DNA of 64,000 nt from Actinobacillus sp. (GTDB lineage Bacteria; Pseudomonadota; Gammaproteobacteria; Enterobacterales; Pasteurellaceae), in the NCBI GenBank assembly GCA_020026155.1, contig JAHHQX010000002.1, positions 65,237 through 129,236 on the forward strand. Direction: 5' to 3'. Under the pieces are notes generated by a model. It saw nothing but the letters and a program-made list of their open reading frames with translations, searched no databases and was not told the DNA's origin. Below are positions 6,266 to 14,303 of this stretch, piece after piece. The stretch's first letter is position 1; each line of letters opens with the position of its first letter. The position numbers and the translations under genes are program-made.

Positions 6266-8959
6266 TTAATCAAATTTTCTTGCTCGGTTTCCATGGCAGT
6301 GCTTATATTTCTTGCCACTTCCACACGGACAAGGTTCATTACGTCCAATCTTATGATCAGCCTCATCTAAAGGCATTTCCTCACCATTAGTTTGATAGTT
6401 AACAGCCTGATGATCTGCTTCAGCTTGGCGTGCAGCTTCTGCTGCGCGTACTTCATCTTCCGTTCTCACTTGAACACGACTTAATGTACTGATAACACTT
6501 AATTTTAATGCATCAAGCATGTCTGTAAACATTTGGAAAGATTCACGTTTATACTCTTGTTTTGGATCTTTTTGCGCATAACCTCGTAAATGAATACCGC
6601 GACGTAAATGATCCATTGCAGAAAGATGCTCTTTCCAAAGTTCATCTAAGGTTTGTAACATCACGCCTTTTTCAAATTGACGCATCGTATCTTCGCCCAC
6701 TAATGCTTCTTTGGTTTGATATTCTTTTACTGCTTCTTCAATGATACGTTCACGTAAACGTTCTTCATCAAGCGTATGATCTTCTTCGATCCAGTCTGCT
6801 AGCGGTAGATCTAAACCAAAATCTTGTTTTAAACGTTTTTCTAACGCTGGTACATCCCACATTTCTTCTAACGATTGTGGCGGAATATATTCATCAATAA
6901 CTTGATTAAAGACATCTTGACGAATCGCATTTACACTTTCAGCCAAATTATCATTGTCTAATAATTCATTACGCTGTGCATAAATAGCATGGCGCTGATC
7001 GTTTGCGACATCATCAAATTCAAGCAAGCTTTTACGTCCGTCAAAGTTATGGTTTTCTACTTTTGCTTGCGCGGATGCAATCACTTTCGCTAGCATCTTA
7101 GATTCCATACCTTCGCCCGCAGTGCTAAACGCTTTACGCATCAAATTGAGTTTTCCTTCGTTGAGGTAAATTCGCATTAATGCATCTTCTAAAGAAAGAT
7201 AGAAACGCGTTGAGCCTGGATCACCTTGACGACCAGAACGACCTCGTAACTGGTTGTCGATACGACGTGATTCGTGACGTTCAGTACCAATAATATGTAA
7301 CCCACCCGCTGCTTTTACGATATCGTGGCGTTCTTGCCATTTCGCTTTAATCGCATCAATTTGTTCTTGGGTTGGATTTTCTAATTGCTCTACTTCAACT
7401 TTCCAGTTACCACCAAGCATAATATCGGTACCACGACCTGCCATATTGGTTGCAATGGTTACCGCACCTGGTGCCCCAGCATTTGCGACAATTTCCGCTT
7501 CTTTAGCGTGGAATTTCGCATTCAATACATTATGCGGAATCCCTGCTTTTTGAAGGGCATGTGATAACGCCTCTGATTTTTCAATAGAAACCGTACCCAC
7601 CAACACAGGCTGTTGACGTTTAACACAATCTTTAATGTCTTCAATGATCGCATTAAATTTATATTGTTCATTTTCGAACATGATATCTGTTAAATCTTTA
7701 CGTTGAACAGGACGGTTCGTTGGAATTACGACAGTTTCCAATCCATAAATTTCTTGGAATTCAAACGCTTCTGTATCCGCTGTACCTGTCATACCTGCAA
7801 GTTTTTCGTAAAGACGGAAGTAGTTTTGGTATGTAATAGAGGCAACAGTTTGGTTTTCACCTTGAATTTTTACCCCTTCTTTCGCTTCGATCGCTTGGTG
7901 TAAGCCATCTGACCAACGACGTCCAGCCATAGTACGACCAGTGTGTTCATCAACGATGATAATTTCACCATTTTTAACGATATAATCGACGTCTTTTTCA
8001 AAAAGCGTATTCGCACGTAAAGCGGCATAAACATGGTGTAGTAAAGCAATATTTGCTGGCGAGTAAAGGGTATCGTTTTCCGCCATCAAGCCTTCTTTAA
8101 CCAATAATTGCTCAATTTTTTCTTGACCACGTTCGGTAAGGTACGCCTGTTTGGTTTTTAAATCTAAGGTATAGTCGCCAGTACCTTGATAATCATCACT
8201 GTCTTCTTTATCTTGTTTAATCAGATTCGGCACAATTTTATTCACGGCAATATAAAGTTCGCTACTATCTTCGGCAGGACCAGAAATGATTAATGGCGTA
8301 CGTGCTTCATCAATTAAAATAGAGTCCACTTCATCGACCAATGCGTAATGCAATTCACGTTGACAACGATCTTCTGGGCGATGTGCGAGGTTATCACGTA
8401 AGTAATCAAAACCTAATTCGCTATTTGTCGCATAGGTAATGTCAGCCGCGTACGCAGCACGTTTTTGTGCAGGATCAAGCCCTGGTACATTTACGCCAAC
8501 AGTCATACCTAAAAATTCAAAAAGTGGACGGTTTGTTTCCGCATCTCGACTTGCGAGATAGTCATTTACAGTCACCACGTGTACGCCTTTTCCAGAAAGC
8601 GCATTCAAGTAACATGGTAAAGTTGCGGTAAGTGTTTTACCTTCCCCTGTACGCATTTCAGCGATACAGCGATCGTTTAATACCATACCACCAATTAATT
8701 GTACATCGAATGGACGCATCCCCAGCACACGACGGCTTGCTTCACGAACAGTTGCGAACGCTTCTGGTAAGATATGTTCTAATTTCTCACCTTTTGCCAA
8801 ACGTGCTCGAAACTCTGCAGTTTTTCCTTTTAATTCTTCATCACTAAGTGCTTCAAATTGTGGTTCTAATTTATTGATTTGAGCAACTTTTTTATTTAAA
8901 CGACGCAAAATGCGGTCATTACGGCTACCTAAAACTTTAGCAAAAATTGTACTTAACAT
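6266..8959 (-). CDS. secA: Protein translocase ATPase SecA
   Basis: 897 residues, normal for SecA. Visible are the nucleotide-binding motif MRTGEGKTLTATL, the Walker B VDEVDSILIDEART, the helicase-type GRGTDI and RIDNQLRGRSGRQGDPG motifs, and the C-terminal zinc-binding tail CPCGSGKKYKHCHG that contacts SecB and lipid. SecA drives secreted proteins through SecYEG with ATP. The gene follows secM by 69 bases and its ribosome site (AAGAGAAA) is weak. That fits the known arrangement in which SecM stalling exposes the secA start. Confidence 0.98.
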   Translation of the reverse strand: MLSTIFAKVLGSRNDRILRRLNKKVAQINKLEPQFEALSDEELKGKTAEFRARLAKGEKLEHILPEAFATVREASRRVLGMRPFDVQLIGGMVLNDRCIAEMRTGEGKTLTATLPCYLNALSGKGVHVVTVNDYLASRDAETNRPLFEFLGMTVGVNVPGLDPAQKRAAYAADITYATNSELGFDYLRDNLAHRPEDRCQRELHYALVDEVDSILIDEARTPLIISGPAEDSSELYIAVNKIVPNLIKQDKEDSDDYQGTGDYTLDLKTKQAYLTERGQEKIEQLLVKEGLMAENDTLYSPANIALLHHVYAALRANTLFEKDVDYIVKNGEIIIVDEHTGRTMAGRRWSDGLHQAIEAKEGVKIQGENQTVASITYQNYFRLYEKLAGMTGTADTEAFEFQEIYGLETVVIPTNRPVQRKDLTDIMFENEQYKFNAIIEDIKDCVKRQQPVLVGTVSIEKSEALSHALQKAGIPHNVLNAKFHAKEAEIVANAGAPGAVTIATNMAGRGTDIMLGGNWKVEVEQLENPTQEQIDAIKAKWQERHDIVKAAGGLHIIGTERHESRRIDNQLRGRSGRQGDPGSTRFYLSLEDALMRIYLNEGKLNLMRKAFSTAGEGMESKMLAKVIASAQAKVENHNFDGRKSLLEFDDVANDQRHAIYAQRNELLDNDNLAESVNAIRQDVFNQVIDEYIPPQSLEEMWDVPALEKRLKQDFGLDLPLADWIEEDHTLDEERLRERIIEEAVKEYQTKEALVGEDTMRQFEKGVMLQTLDELWKEHLSAMDHLRRGIHLRGYAQKDPKQEYKRESFQMFTDMLDALKLSVISTLSRVQVRTEDEVRAAEAARQAEADHQAVNYQTNGEEMPLDEADHKIGRNEPCPCGSGKKYKHCHGNRARKFD

Positions 8960-8995
8960 AGGTTTCTCTTTTAAAAATAATAGAATACAAACGAG

Positions 8996-9016
8996 CTTTA
9001 CTCATAAAAAGTAAAG
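8996..9016 (-). promoter_or_regulatory. Stem-loop in the secM-secA spacer
   Basis: CTTTACT (8996-9002) pairs with AGTAAAG (9010-9016) around seven bases. It lies between the SecM stop codon and the secA start, where enteric secM-secA messages fold to mask the secA ribosome site. Here the stem is closer to the SecM stop than to the secA start, so masking of the ribosome site is not shown. Confidence 0.4.
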
Positions 9017-9028
9017 AATAAAAAATAA

Positions 9029-9337
9029 TTAGAAAGTAAAAATGCGTTGTTCTGGACCGGCACGAATCAAAATGCTCGGGAAGAAAAAGTGAGAGAATTG
9101 CCCTAATACATAACGTTCAAATTTAGGGGCAACATTGATGTGAGCAAAATGGTGAGGTAATTGCTGCTCAGCCATCTGTTGCTGAACCGCCACACTATTT
9201 TTTTGTAATTGTGTAATGAGCGTTTGTACATTAATCGGATCGTCTGTTTGGCTTTCATGATGACTATTCGCTAAAGAAAAAATAGCGAGCAAGCCAATTA
9301 AAAGCGGCGACCAAAAATAAGACTTACTTTTTACCAC
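9029..9337 (-). CDS. secM: SecM-like secretion monitor with a shortened arrest peptide
   Basis: 102 residues from a GTG start with AAGG 10 bases upstream. A signal-anchor stretch (about 10-24) is followed by a polar region and a C-terminus reading FSHFFFPSILIRAGPEQR. IRAGP (91-95) is identical to the core of the E. coli arrest sequence. The rest of the E. coli motif (the F and WI further up) is replaced by an aromatic run FFF at 84-86. Seven codons follow the presumed stall Pro. E. coli SecM is 170 residues, so this one is much shorter. Position directly before secA supports the role: stalling when secretion is poor, which raises secA translation. Confidence 0.85.
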   Translation of the reverse strand: MVKSKSYFWSPLLIGLLAIFSLANSHHESQTDDPINVQTLITQLQKNSVAVQQQMAEQQLPHHFAHINVAPKFERYVLGQFSHFFFPSILIRAGPEQRIFTF

Positions 9338-9386
9338 GAGTACAAACCTTTATGACACAATGAGAATAATTTACTAAATCTTTCGT

Positions 9387-9415
9387 ATTGTAGCGGAATT
9401 TCGCTACAATGTCAT
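9387..9415 (-). promoter_or_regulatory. secM-secA promoter inside a 9-bp palindrome
   Basis: On the minus strand ATGACA (9415-9410) and TACAAT (9392-9387) are spaced by 17 bases, each matching the sigma-70 consensus at five of six. The same DNA holds the perfect inverted repeat ATTGTAGCG/CGCTACAAT (9387-9395 and 9402-9410), so a second TACAAT at 9405-9410 faces dciA, with a weak -35. The two promoters overlap head to head. Confidence 0.6.
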
Positions 9416-9440
9416 AAATATTACCAATTAATTAGCAATT

Positions 9441-9749
9441 ATGGCCCATCAAAGTACTCCAAGAAATATTCAACAACTGCTAAAGAGTAGTACACTCCTC
9501 AAACAGTGCCAACAACAACAGCATGAGCAAAGTATTGAAGACTGTATTAAGGACAAACTCGCCTTTTTGAATCATTTTCCACACCGTTGTTACGCTTTTT
9601 CAGAAGATACGTTAGGTATTGATATTCCTAATGCCATGCTACGCTACTCTATTTTAGCTCAAGAGAAATCAATTCTTGGGGCACTGCAACGCCACTATCC
9701 CCAATTCATAAAATTGCGTATTCACATTAATCCCAAATTAAGTCGTTAA
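9441..9749 (+). CDS. DUF721 protein, DciA-like helicase-loader candidate
   Basis: 102 residues. The fold pattern of DUF721 is visible: an N-terminal helix (IQQLLKSSTLLKQC) and a C-terminal KH-like part with LGIDIPNAMLRYSILAQEKSILGALQ. DciA proteins deliver the replicative helicase DnaB in bacteria that lack DnaC; these proteins often stand divergently next to secM-secA in gammaproteobacteria, as here. This copy is short compared with many DciA proteins. It has no clear ribosome site, only an A/T-rich leader. Function is inferred from family and context. Confidence 0.7.
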   Translation: MAHQSTPRNIQQLLKSSTLLKQCQQQQHEQSIEDCIKDKLAFLNHFPHRCYAFSEDTLGIDIPNAMLRYSILAQEKSILGALQRHYPQFIKLRIHINPKLSR

Positions 9750-9756
9750 AAACAAA

Positions 9757-9796
9757 ACGCCCCAATTTTCGAAAAATTTTATGAAAATTGGGGCGT
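9757..9796. terminator. ACGCCCC palindrome between dciA-like gene and pyrG
   Basis: A 14-bp perfect stem (ACGCCCCAATTTTC with its inverse) around loop GAAAAATTTTAT. The 40 bases are identical to those at 43169-43208. It separates two convergent genes, 8 bases after the dciA stop and 28 bases from the pyrG stop, and can serve as a bidirectional terminator. Confidence 0.8.
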
Positions 9797-9824
9797 CATT
9801 TTAATTTAAGCGTTTAGAATCAAA

Positions 9825-11462
9825 TTAAGCTTCATGCTCTTTTTGATATTCTTTCGCTGCTTTAACAAAACCTTCGAATAATGGGTGACCATCACGCGGG
9901 GTAGAAGTAAATTCTGGGTGGAATTGACTTGCTACGAACCATGGATGGTTTGGTACTTCGATGATCTCAACAAGTTTTTTATCTGCTGATAAACCAGAAA
10001 TACGTAATCCTGCTTTTTCAAGTTGTGGACGTAATTGGTTATTTACTTCATAACGGTGACGGTGACGTTCTTCAATGGTTTCTGCACCATATAATTTACG
10101 TGCAAGACTACCTTCCGCTAAGTGACATTTTTGAGCGCCTAAACGCATAGTACCGCCAAGATCAGAATTTTCGTTACGCGTTTCAGTTTGACCGCTTGCA
10201 TCTTGCCATTCAGTAATTAAGCCAATTACCGGCTCTGGGCAATTTTTATCAAATTCACTTGAGTTTGCTTGTTTTAAGCCAGCTACATTACGTGCATATT
10301 CGATATAAGCAACTTGCATCCCTAAACAAATACCAAGATATGGGATTTTGTTTTCACGTGCATATTGTGCAGTTAAAATTTTACCTTCCACACCACGGTT
10401 ACCAAAACCACCTGGTACTAAGATACCATCTAGACCGTGAAGCACTTCTGTACCTTTAGTTTCAACGTCTTGTGAATCAATGTATTTGATATGGACTGTT
10501 AAGCGATTTTTTAATCCTGCATGTTTTAATGCTTCGTTTACAGATTTATAAGCATCTGGTAATTCAATATATTTACCAACCATACCGATAGTCACTTCAC
10601 CTGTTGGGTTTGCTTCTTGGTAAAGTACTTGTTCCCATTCACTTAAATCCGCTTCTTTGCATTCAAGATGGAAACGGTTACAAATGAAATCATCTAAGCC
10701 TTGTGATTTCAATAATGCTGGGATTTGGTAAATTGAATTTACGTCTTTAAGTGAGATAACCGCACGTTCTGGTACATTACAGAATAATGCAATTTTCGCA
10801 CGTTCGTTTGCAGGGATCATACGATCTGAACGGCAAACTAAAACATCAGGTTGAATACCAATAGACAATAATTCTTTTACAGAGTGTTGAGTTGGTTTGG
10901 TTTTCACTTCACCCGCAGTTGGAATATAAGGCACTAAAGTTAAGTGCATAAATAAAGTGTGCTCACGACCAACATCTACGGCTAATTGGCGTAATGCTTC
11001 TAGGAATGGTAGTGATTCGATATCACCAACAGTCCCACCCACTTCAACGATTGCCACATCGTGACCTTTACCGCCTTCTAAAACGCGATCTTTGATTTCG
11101 TTAGTGATATGTGGAATAACTTGAATAGTCGCGCCTAAGTAATCACCGCGACGTTCTTTACGTAAAACTTCTGAATAAATACGACCAGAGGTAAAGTTGT
11201 TCGCTTTGGTCATTTTAGTACGAATAAAACGTTCATAGTGCCCCAAGTCTAAGTCGGTTTCTGCACCGTCTTGGGTTACGAATACTTCACCGTGCTGCGT
11301 AGGGCTCATTGTGCCTGGATCCACGTTGATGTATGGATCAAGTTTCATCATTGTGACATTTAAGCCACGGGCTTCTAAAATAGCTGCAAGAGAAGCTGCT
11401 GCAATTCCTTTACCTAATGAAGAAACGACACCGCCTGTTACGAAAATATAATTCGTTGTCAT
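9825..11462 (-). CDS. pyrG: CTP synthase
   Basis: 545 residues, the standard length. The N-terminal synthetase domain begins MTTNYIFVTGGVVSSLGKGI with its P-loop-like motif. The C-terminal class I glutamine amidotransferase shows the nucleophile loop LGICLGMQ near residue 380 and the HPEF of the Cys-His-Glu triad near 515. It converts UTP, ATP and glutamine to CTP in the cytosol. AAAAAAGG precedes the ATG. It is single here, with a terminator-like hairpin on each side, whereas in many gammaproteobacteria pyrG lies next to eno. Confidence 0.98.
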   Translation of the reverse strand: MTTNYIFVTGGVVSSLGKGIAAASLAAILEARGLNVTMMKLDPYINVDPGTMSPTQHGEVFVTQDGAETDLDLGHYERFIRTKMTKANNFTSGRIYSEVLRKERRGDYLGATIQVIPHITNEIKDRVLEGGKGHDVAIVEVGGTVGDIESLPFLEALRQLAVDVGREHTLFMHLTLVPYIPTAGEVKTKPTQHSVKELLSIGIQPDVLVCRSDRMIPANERAKIALFCNVPERAVISLKDVNSIYQIPALLKSQGLDDFICNRFHLECKEADLSEWEQVLYQEANPTGEVTIGMVGKYIELPDAYKSVNEALKHAGLKNRLTVHIKYIDSQDVETKGTEVLHGLDGILVPGGFGNRGVEGKILTAQYARENKIPYLGICLGMQVAYIEYARNVAGLKQANSSEFDKNCPEPVIGLITEWQDASGQTETRNENSDLGGTMRLGAQKCHLAEGSLARKLYGAETIEERHRHRYEVNNQLRPQLEKAGLRISGLSADKKLVEIIEVPNHPWFVASQFHPEFTSTPRDGHPLFEGFVKAAKEYQKEHEA

Positions 11463-11497
11463 ATAAAACCTTTTTTGCTTGGAGTAAAAATGAATAA

Positions 11498-11529
11498 CGT
11501 GGTTGCTTATTGTTCAATAAACAACCACG
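11498..11529 (-). terminator. Terminator of the FTR1-P19 iron operon
   Basis: CGTGGTTGCTTATTG (11498-11512) pairs with CAATAAACAACCACG (11515-11529) with one mismatch and a two-base turn. It lies between the last gene of the iron operon and pyrG on the same strand, followed on the minus strand by a moderately T-rich stretch. Confidence 0.65.
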
Positions 11530-11588
11530 AATTAAGACGGGAATATAGTCTACAATAAAGTGAGTGCGAACTCAATTTATCTTGCTAA

Positions 11589-11942
11589 TTATTTTTTTAG
11601 TGTTTGAATATACGCCGCTACGGCTTGCATTTGTTCGTCATTTAAGCGGGATTTTGCGGGATTTCCTGGTCCTTGGATTAAGCCTGCTTTACGCATTTGC
11701 AACGCTTTTACAATCGTTTCTTGATCAAGCTGATTAATAATTGCAGAACGACCAAAAGCTTTTTTATCTGCATGGCGACCATGGCAAGTCACACAATTAT
11801 TTTCAAAAATTTGTTGTCCTTCGGCAATCATAGCCGCATTTGTAGTAGATGCAGCTGTCGAAGTTGAGGCGGTCGGTGTAACATCAGCATGAGCGAACGC
11901 TACTGCACTGATTGCCCCCGCAAGTAAAATCATTCTTTTCAT
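11589..11942 (-). CDS. Small periplasmic monohaem cytochrome c, last gene of the iron operon
   Basis: 117 residues with a Sec signal peptide (MKRMILLAGAISAVAFAHA), an Ala/Thr-rich linker and one haem site CVTCH (50-54) followed by a class I cytochrome c helix (LNDEQMQAVAAYIQTLKK). It starts 3 bases after the thioredoxin-like gene, with AAGG as ribosome site. In the related Campylobacter p19 locus this end of the operon carries a second thioredoxin-like protein. A cytochrome suggests that electrons flow during iron handling in the periplasm, but partner and direction are unknown. Confidence 0.85.
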   Translation of the reverse strand: MKRMILLAGAISAVAFAHADVTPTASTSTAASTTNAAMIAEGQQIFENNCVTCHGRHADKKAFGRSAIINQLDQETIVKALQMRKAGLIQGPGNPAKSRLNDEQMQAVAAYIQTLKK

Positions 11943-11945
11943 AAT

Positions 11946-12440
11946 TTAACCTTTAAATAATTTTTCTAATTCTTCATCAGGAATAATACTTTCAAACTTC
12001 GCCTGAATTTTACCATTTTTATCCGCATAATACGTGGTTGGCGTCCCCACAAGATTATATCGCCCACCGGTAATTTTCATCTGATCGATGCCTACACTAA
12101 ACGGATAATTCTCTTTTGCTAAAAACTTTTTAAGTTTATCACTTTGCCCATCAATATTAACTGCTAAAATTCGCAAAGGTTGGGGATACTTGTCATGGAA
12201 AGCAGCAAATTTTCGTAGCTCGACAATACACATCCCACAATTTTGAGACCAGAAGTTAACCAAAAATGGATGACCTTTAAAAGCAGCTAGCGTAAGTTGA
12301 TTGCCATTAATATCATAAACAGCAACAGGTGGTGCATCTTGACCGATGACCACATGCTGATCCTTGCATGCCCAAAGAGATGCAAGGATTAAACCAAAAC
12401 TTAATAATCGTAACGAAGATTTCAGGTATTTCCTCATCAT
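11946..12440 (-). CDS. TlpA-like thioredoxin-fold lipoprotein of the iron operon
   Basis: 164 residues if the ATG at 12440 is used; a GTG at 12449 would add three. The N-terminus has a lipobox ending ASLWAC with Cys25 as lipid site. A thioredoxin fold follows with FWSQNCGMC, the redox pair at Cys68 and Cys71. The start overlaps or abuts the ATPase stop, so the genes are coupled. It likely reduces disulfides or metal-binding Cys of a neighbour, perhaps the CxxC-rich DUF2318 protein. That pairing is inference from context. Confidence 0.85.
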   Translation of the reverse strand: MMRKYLKSSLRLLSFGLILASLWACKDQHVVIGQDAPPVAVYDINGNQLTLAAFKGHPFLVNFWSQNCGMCIVELRKFAAFHDKYPQPLRILAVNIDGQSDKLKKFLAKENYPFSVGIDQMKITGGRYNLVGTPTTYYADKNGKIQAKFESIIPDEELEKLFKG

Positions 12441-12441
12441 A

Positions 12442-13128
12442 CTACTCACGTTCTAATTTACGCTGATTCTTTTCTTCACGTAAAAATTTACCGTGTTGTA
12501 AAAAGATCGTTCTATCCGTTAATTTTCCTAAATCTGGATTGTGCGTAACCATGACAATCGTGCGTCCTTGACGATTTAATTCTGTTAATAAATCTAACAC
12601 CAATTTTTCATTCACTTCGTCCAAGTTCCCCGTCGGTTCATCGGCGAAAATAACAGGCGGTTCATTGACTAAAGCACGAGCAATACAAACGCGTTGTTGC
12701 TCACCACCTGAAAGTTGGCTCGAACGGTGATCCATACGGTGCCCTAACCCCACTTGTTCTAGAACTTTTTTTGCTGCGGCTTCATCAACGACACTGTGGT
12801 AGTATTGTGCGAGCATGACATTCTCAAGGGCAGTCAAATATGGAATTAAATGGAATTGTTGGAATACCAATCCAATTTTTTCGGCACGAAAACGTTGGCG
12901 TCCTTCTTCATCAAGTTGCGCAGCATCAACACCATCTAAAATAACCTTCCCATCACTCGCCGTATCAAGCCCAGTTAAAATATTCATTAATGTCGTTTTA
13001 CCTGAACCCGATGCCCCCATGATAGTGACAAATTCGCCCTCTTTAATTTGAATACTAATGTCTTCTAAAGCGGTGACTTGTCCAAAACGTTTATATAAAT
13101 TTTGAGTTTCAATAACAAAATTCTTCAT
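12442..13128 (-). CDS. ABC transporter ATPase of the FTR1-P19 operon (MacB/LolD type)
   Basis: 228 residues. Walker A GASGSGKTT, signature LSGGEQQR, Walker B VIFADEPTGNLD and H-loop VTHN are intact. The closest architecture is the LolD/MacB ATPase group, which energises mechanotransmission rather than classic import. It starts 14 bases after the second permease gene, with AAGGAC as ribosome site. With the two FtsX-like permeases it forms a complete transporter. In this locus type the ABC unit goes with FTR1 and P19, but its exact task is not established. Confidence 0.93.
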   Translation of the reverse strand: MKNFVIETQNLYKRFGQVTALEDISIQIKEGEFVTIMGASGSGKTTLMNILTGLDTASDGKVILDGVDAAQLDEEGRQRFRAEKIGLVFQQFHLIPYLTALENVMLAQYYHSVVDEAAAKKVLEQVGLGHRMDHRSSQLSGGEQQRVCIARALVNEPPVIFADEPTGNLDEVNEKLVLDLLTELNRQGRTIVMVTHNPDLGKLTDRTIFLQHGKFLREEKNQRKLERE

Positions 13129-13142
13129 AATTTGTCCTTAAA

Positions 13143-14303
13143 CTATTCCCCTTTCAGCACATTCGCCATTTCAATTCCCAATGCACGACGTGTTGGAATA
13201 ATAACGGAAATGAATGCGACTAAAAGAGAAAGCACAATCGTAATTGGAATAACAGGAAGGCGCATATCAATATACGCATGGAATACGGTAATTCCCAAAA
13301 TTTGTGCTAATAAATAACCTAGCAATAAGCCCACACCAGTTGCCACAATCGCGATAATTAAAATCTCTGTCACGATTTGTTTAACGATATCTTGCTGTTT
13401 TGCACCGAGTGCTTTTTGAAGAGCAAATTCTTTTGCGCGTTCACCCACGATAGCAATCAAGGTAGTATTAACGCAAAGGGTGGCCAAGACGAGGATAACG
13501 ATAGAAATTAATCCCATTAACCCTTTAATTTTTCCTAGAATTTGCCCTTCAGAGGCAGATACTTTTAGAATTGGATGGATATCTAAATCGGGATATTCTT
13601 TCTGCAATTTTTTCGCAAATTGCATGACCTGACCACGATCGTCTTGCACATTCATCTGCGCATTCGTCACTAAGCCTTCTTTATCAAGCCATTGTTGAGC
13701 AAAATCTAAACTTACCACCAACATATTGTCGGTCGCATCACCTGCCTCAATAATGCCTTTAATGATAAATTTATGCTTATCGTGGTTCGCTTTTACTAAA
13801 GTGAGCGTATCTCCCACTTTAAGATTTAGGCGTTCTGCTAAACTTTTTCCGATTAACGCATGGCGATCATCAAAGTTAACCCCAATAGAGGAACCTGTAA
13901 TTTGCCAGTAAGGTGCTAATGTCGGCATCGCATCAAACCAAACCCCCATGAGAACAATTTTTTCTTGCTCACTTCGCGCGACCCCATATAAATAAGGGCT
14001 TACCGCTGTAATCAGTCCTTTCGGCGCTTGCTTAACAATTTGCTCGACTTGGCTTTCTTTAATCAAACCGCTGTTATTCGATCCCACATAGAAATTTGCC
14101 CCAAAGGTTCGTAATTCTTGGCTCATTTTCGTATTAATATCGAAATATACAGATGACATTGCTGTCACGATGGCTGCCCCTACCGTAAGCGCAGCAAAAA
14201 TGATCATGACTCGCTGTAACTTAAGGCGTAAAGCACGGAAAACTAGTCGCCAAAACATTTGACGATTACGCAGTAAGTTTGGTGCAGTATTATTGACGTC
14301 CAT
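13143..14303 (-). CDS. FtsX/MacB-type ABC permease, second of two
   Basis: 386 residues from ATG at 14303 (MDVNNTAPNLL), preferred because GGAGGTG stands just before it; a longer frame back to 14369 runs into the upstream gene. One membrane helix near the N-terminus (VMIIFAALTVGAAIVTA) is followed by a periplasmic domain of about 200 residues and three C-terminal helices, ending with the cytoplasmic motif IIPTRRALGIEMANVLKGE. This is the four-helix MacB/FtsX layout. It overlaps the first permease by 14 bases. Confidence 0.88.
   Translation of the reverse strand: MDVNNTAPNLLRNRQMFWRLVFRALRLKLQRVMIIFAALTVGAAIVTAMSSVYFDINTKMSQELRTFGANFYVGSNNSGLIKESQVEQIVKQAPKGLITAVSPYLYGVARSEQEKIVLMGVWFDAMPTLAPYWQITGSSIGVNFDDRHALIGKSLAERLNLKVGDTLTLVKANHDKHKFIIKGIIEAGDATDNMLVVSLDFAQQWLDKEGLVTNAQMNVQDDRGQVMQFAKKLQKEYPDLDIHPILKVSASEGQILGKIKGLMGLISIVILVLATLCVNTTLIAIVGERAKEFALQKALGAKQQDIVKQIVTEILIIAIVATGVGLLLGYLLAQILGITVFHAYIDMRLPVIPITIVLSLLVAFISVIIPTRRALGIEMANVLKGE

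Noticed and set aside
10188..10196. Actinobacillus-type uptake signal
   Set aside because: ACCGCTTGC differs from the core word by one base and lies in pyrG coding sequence; a single near-match is expected by chance.
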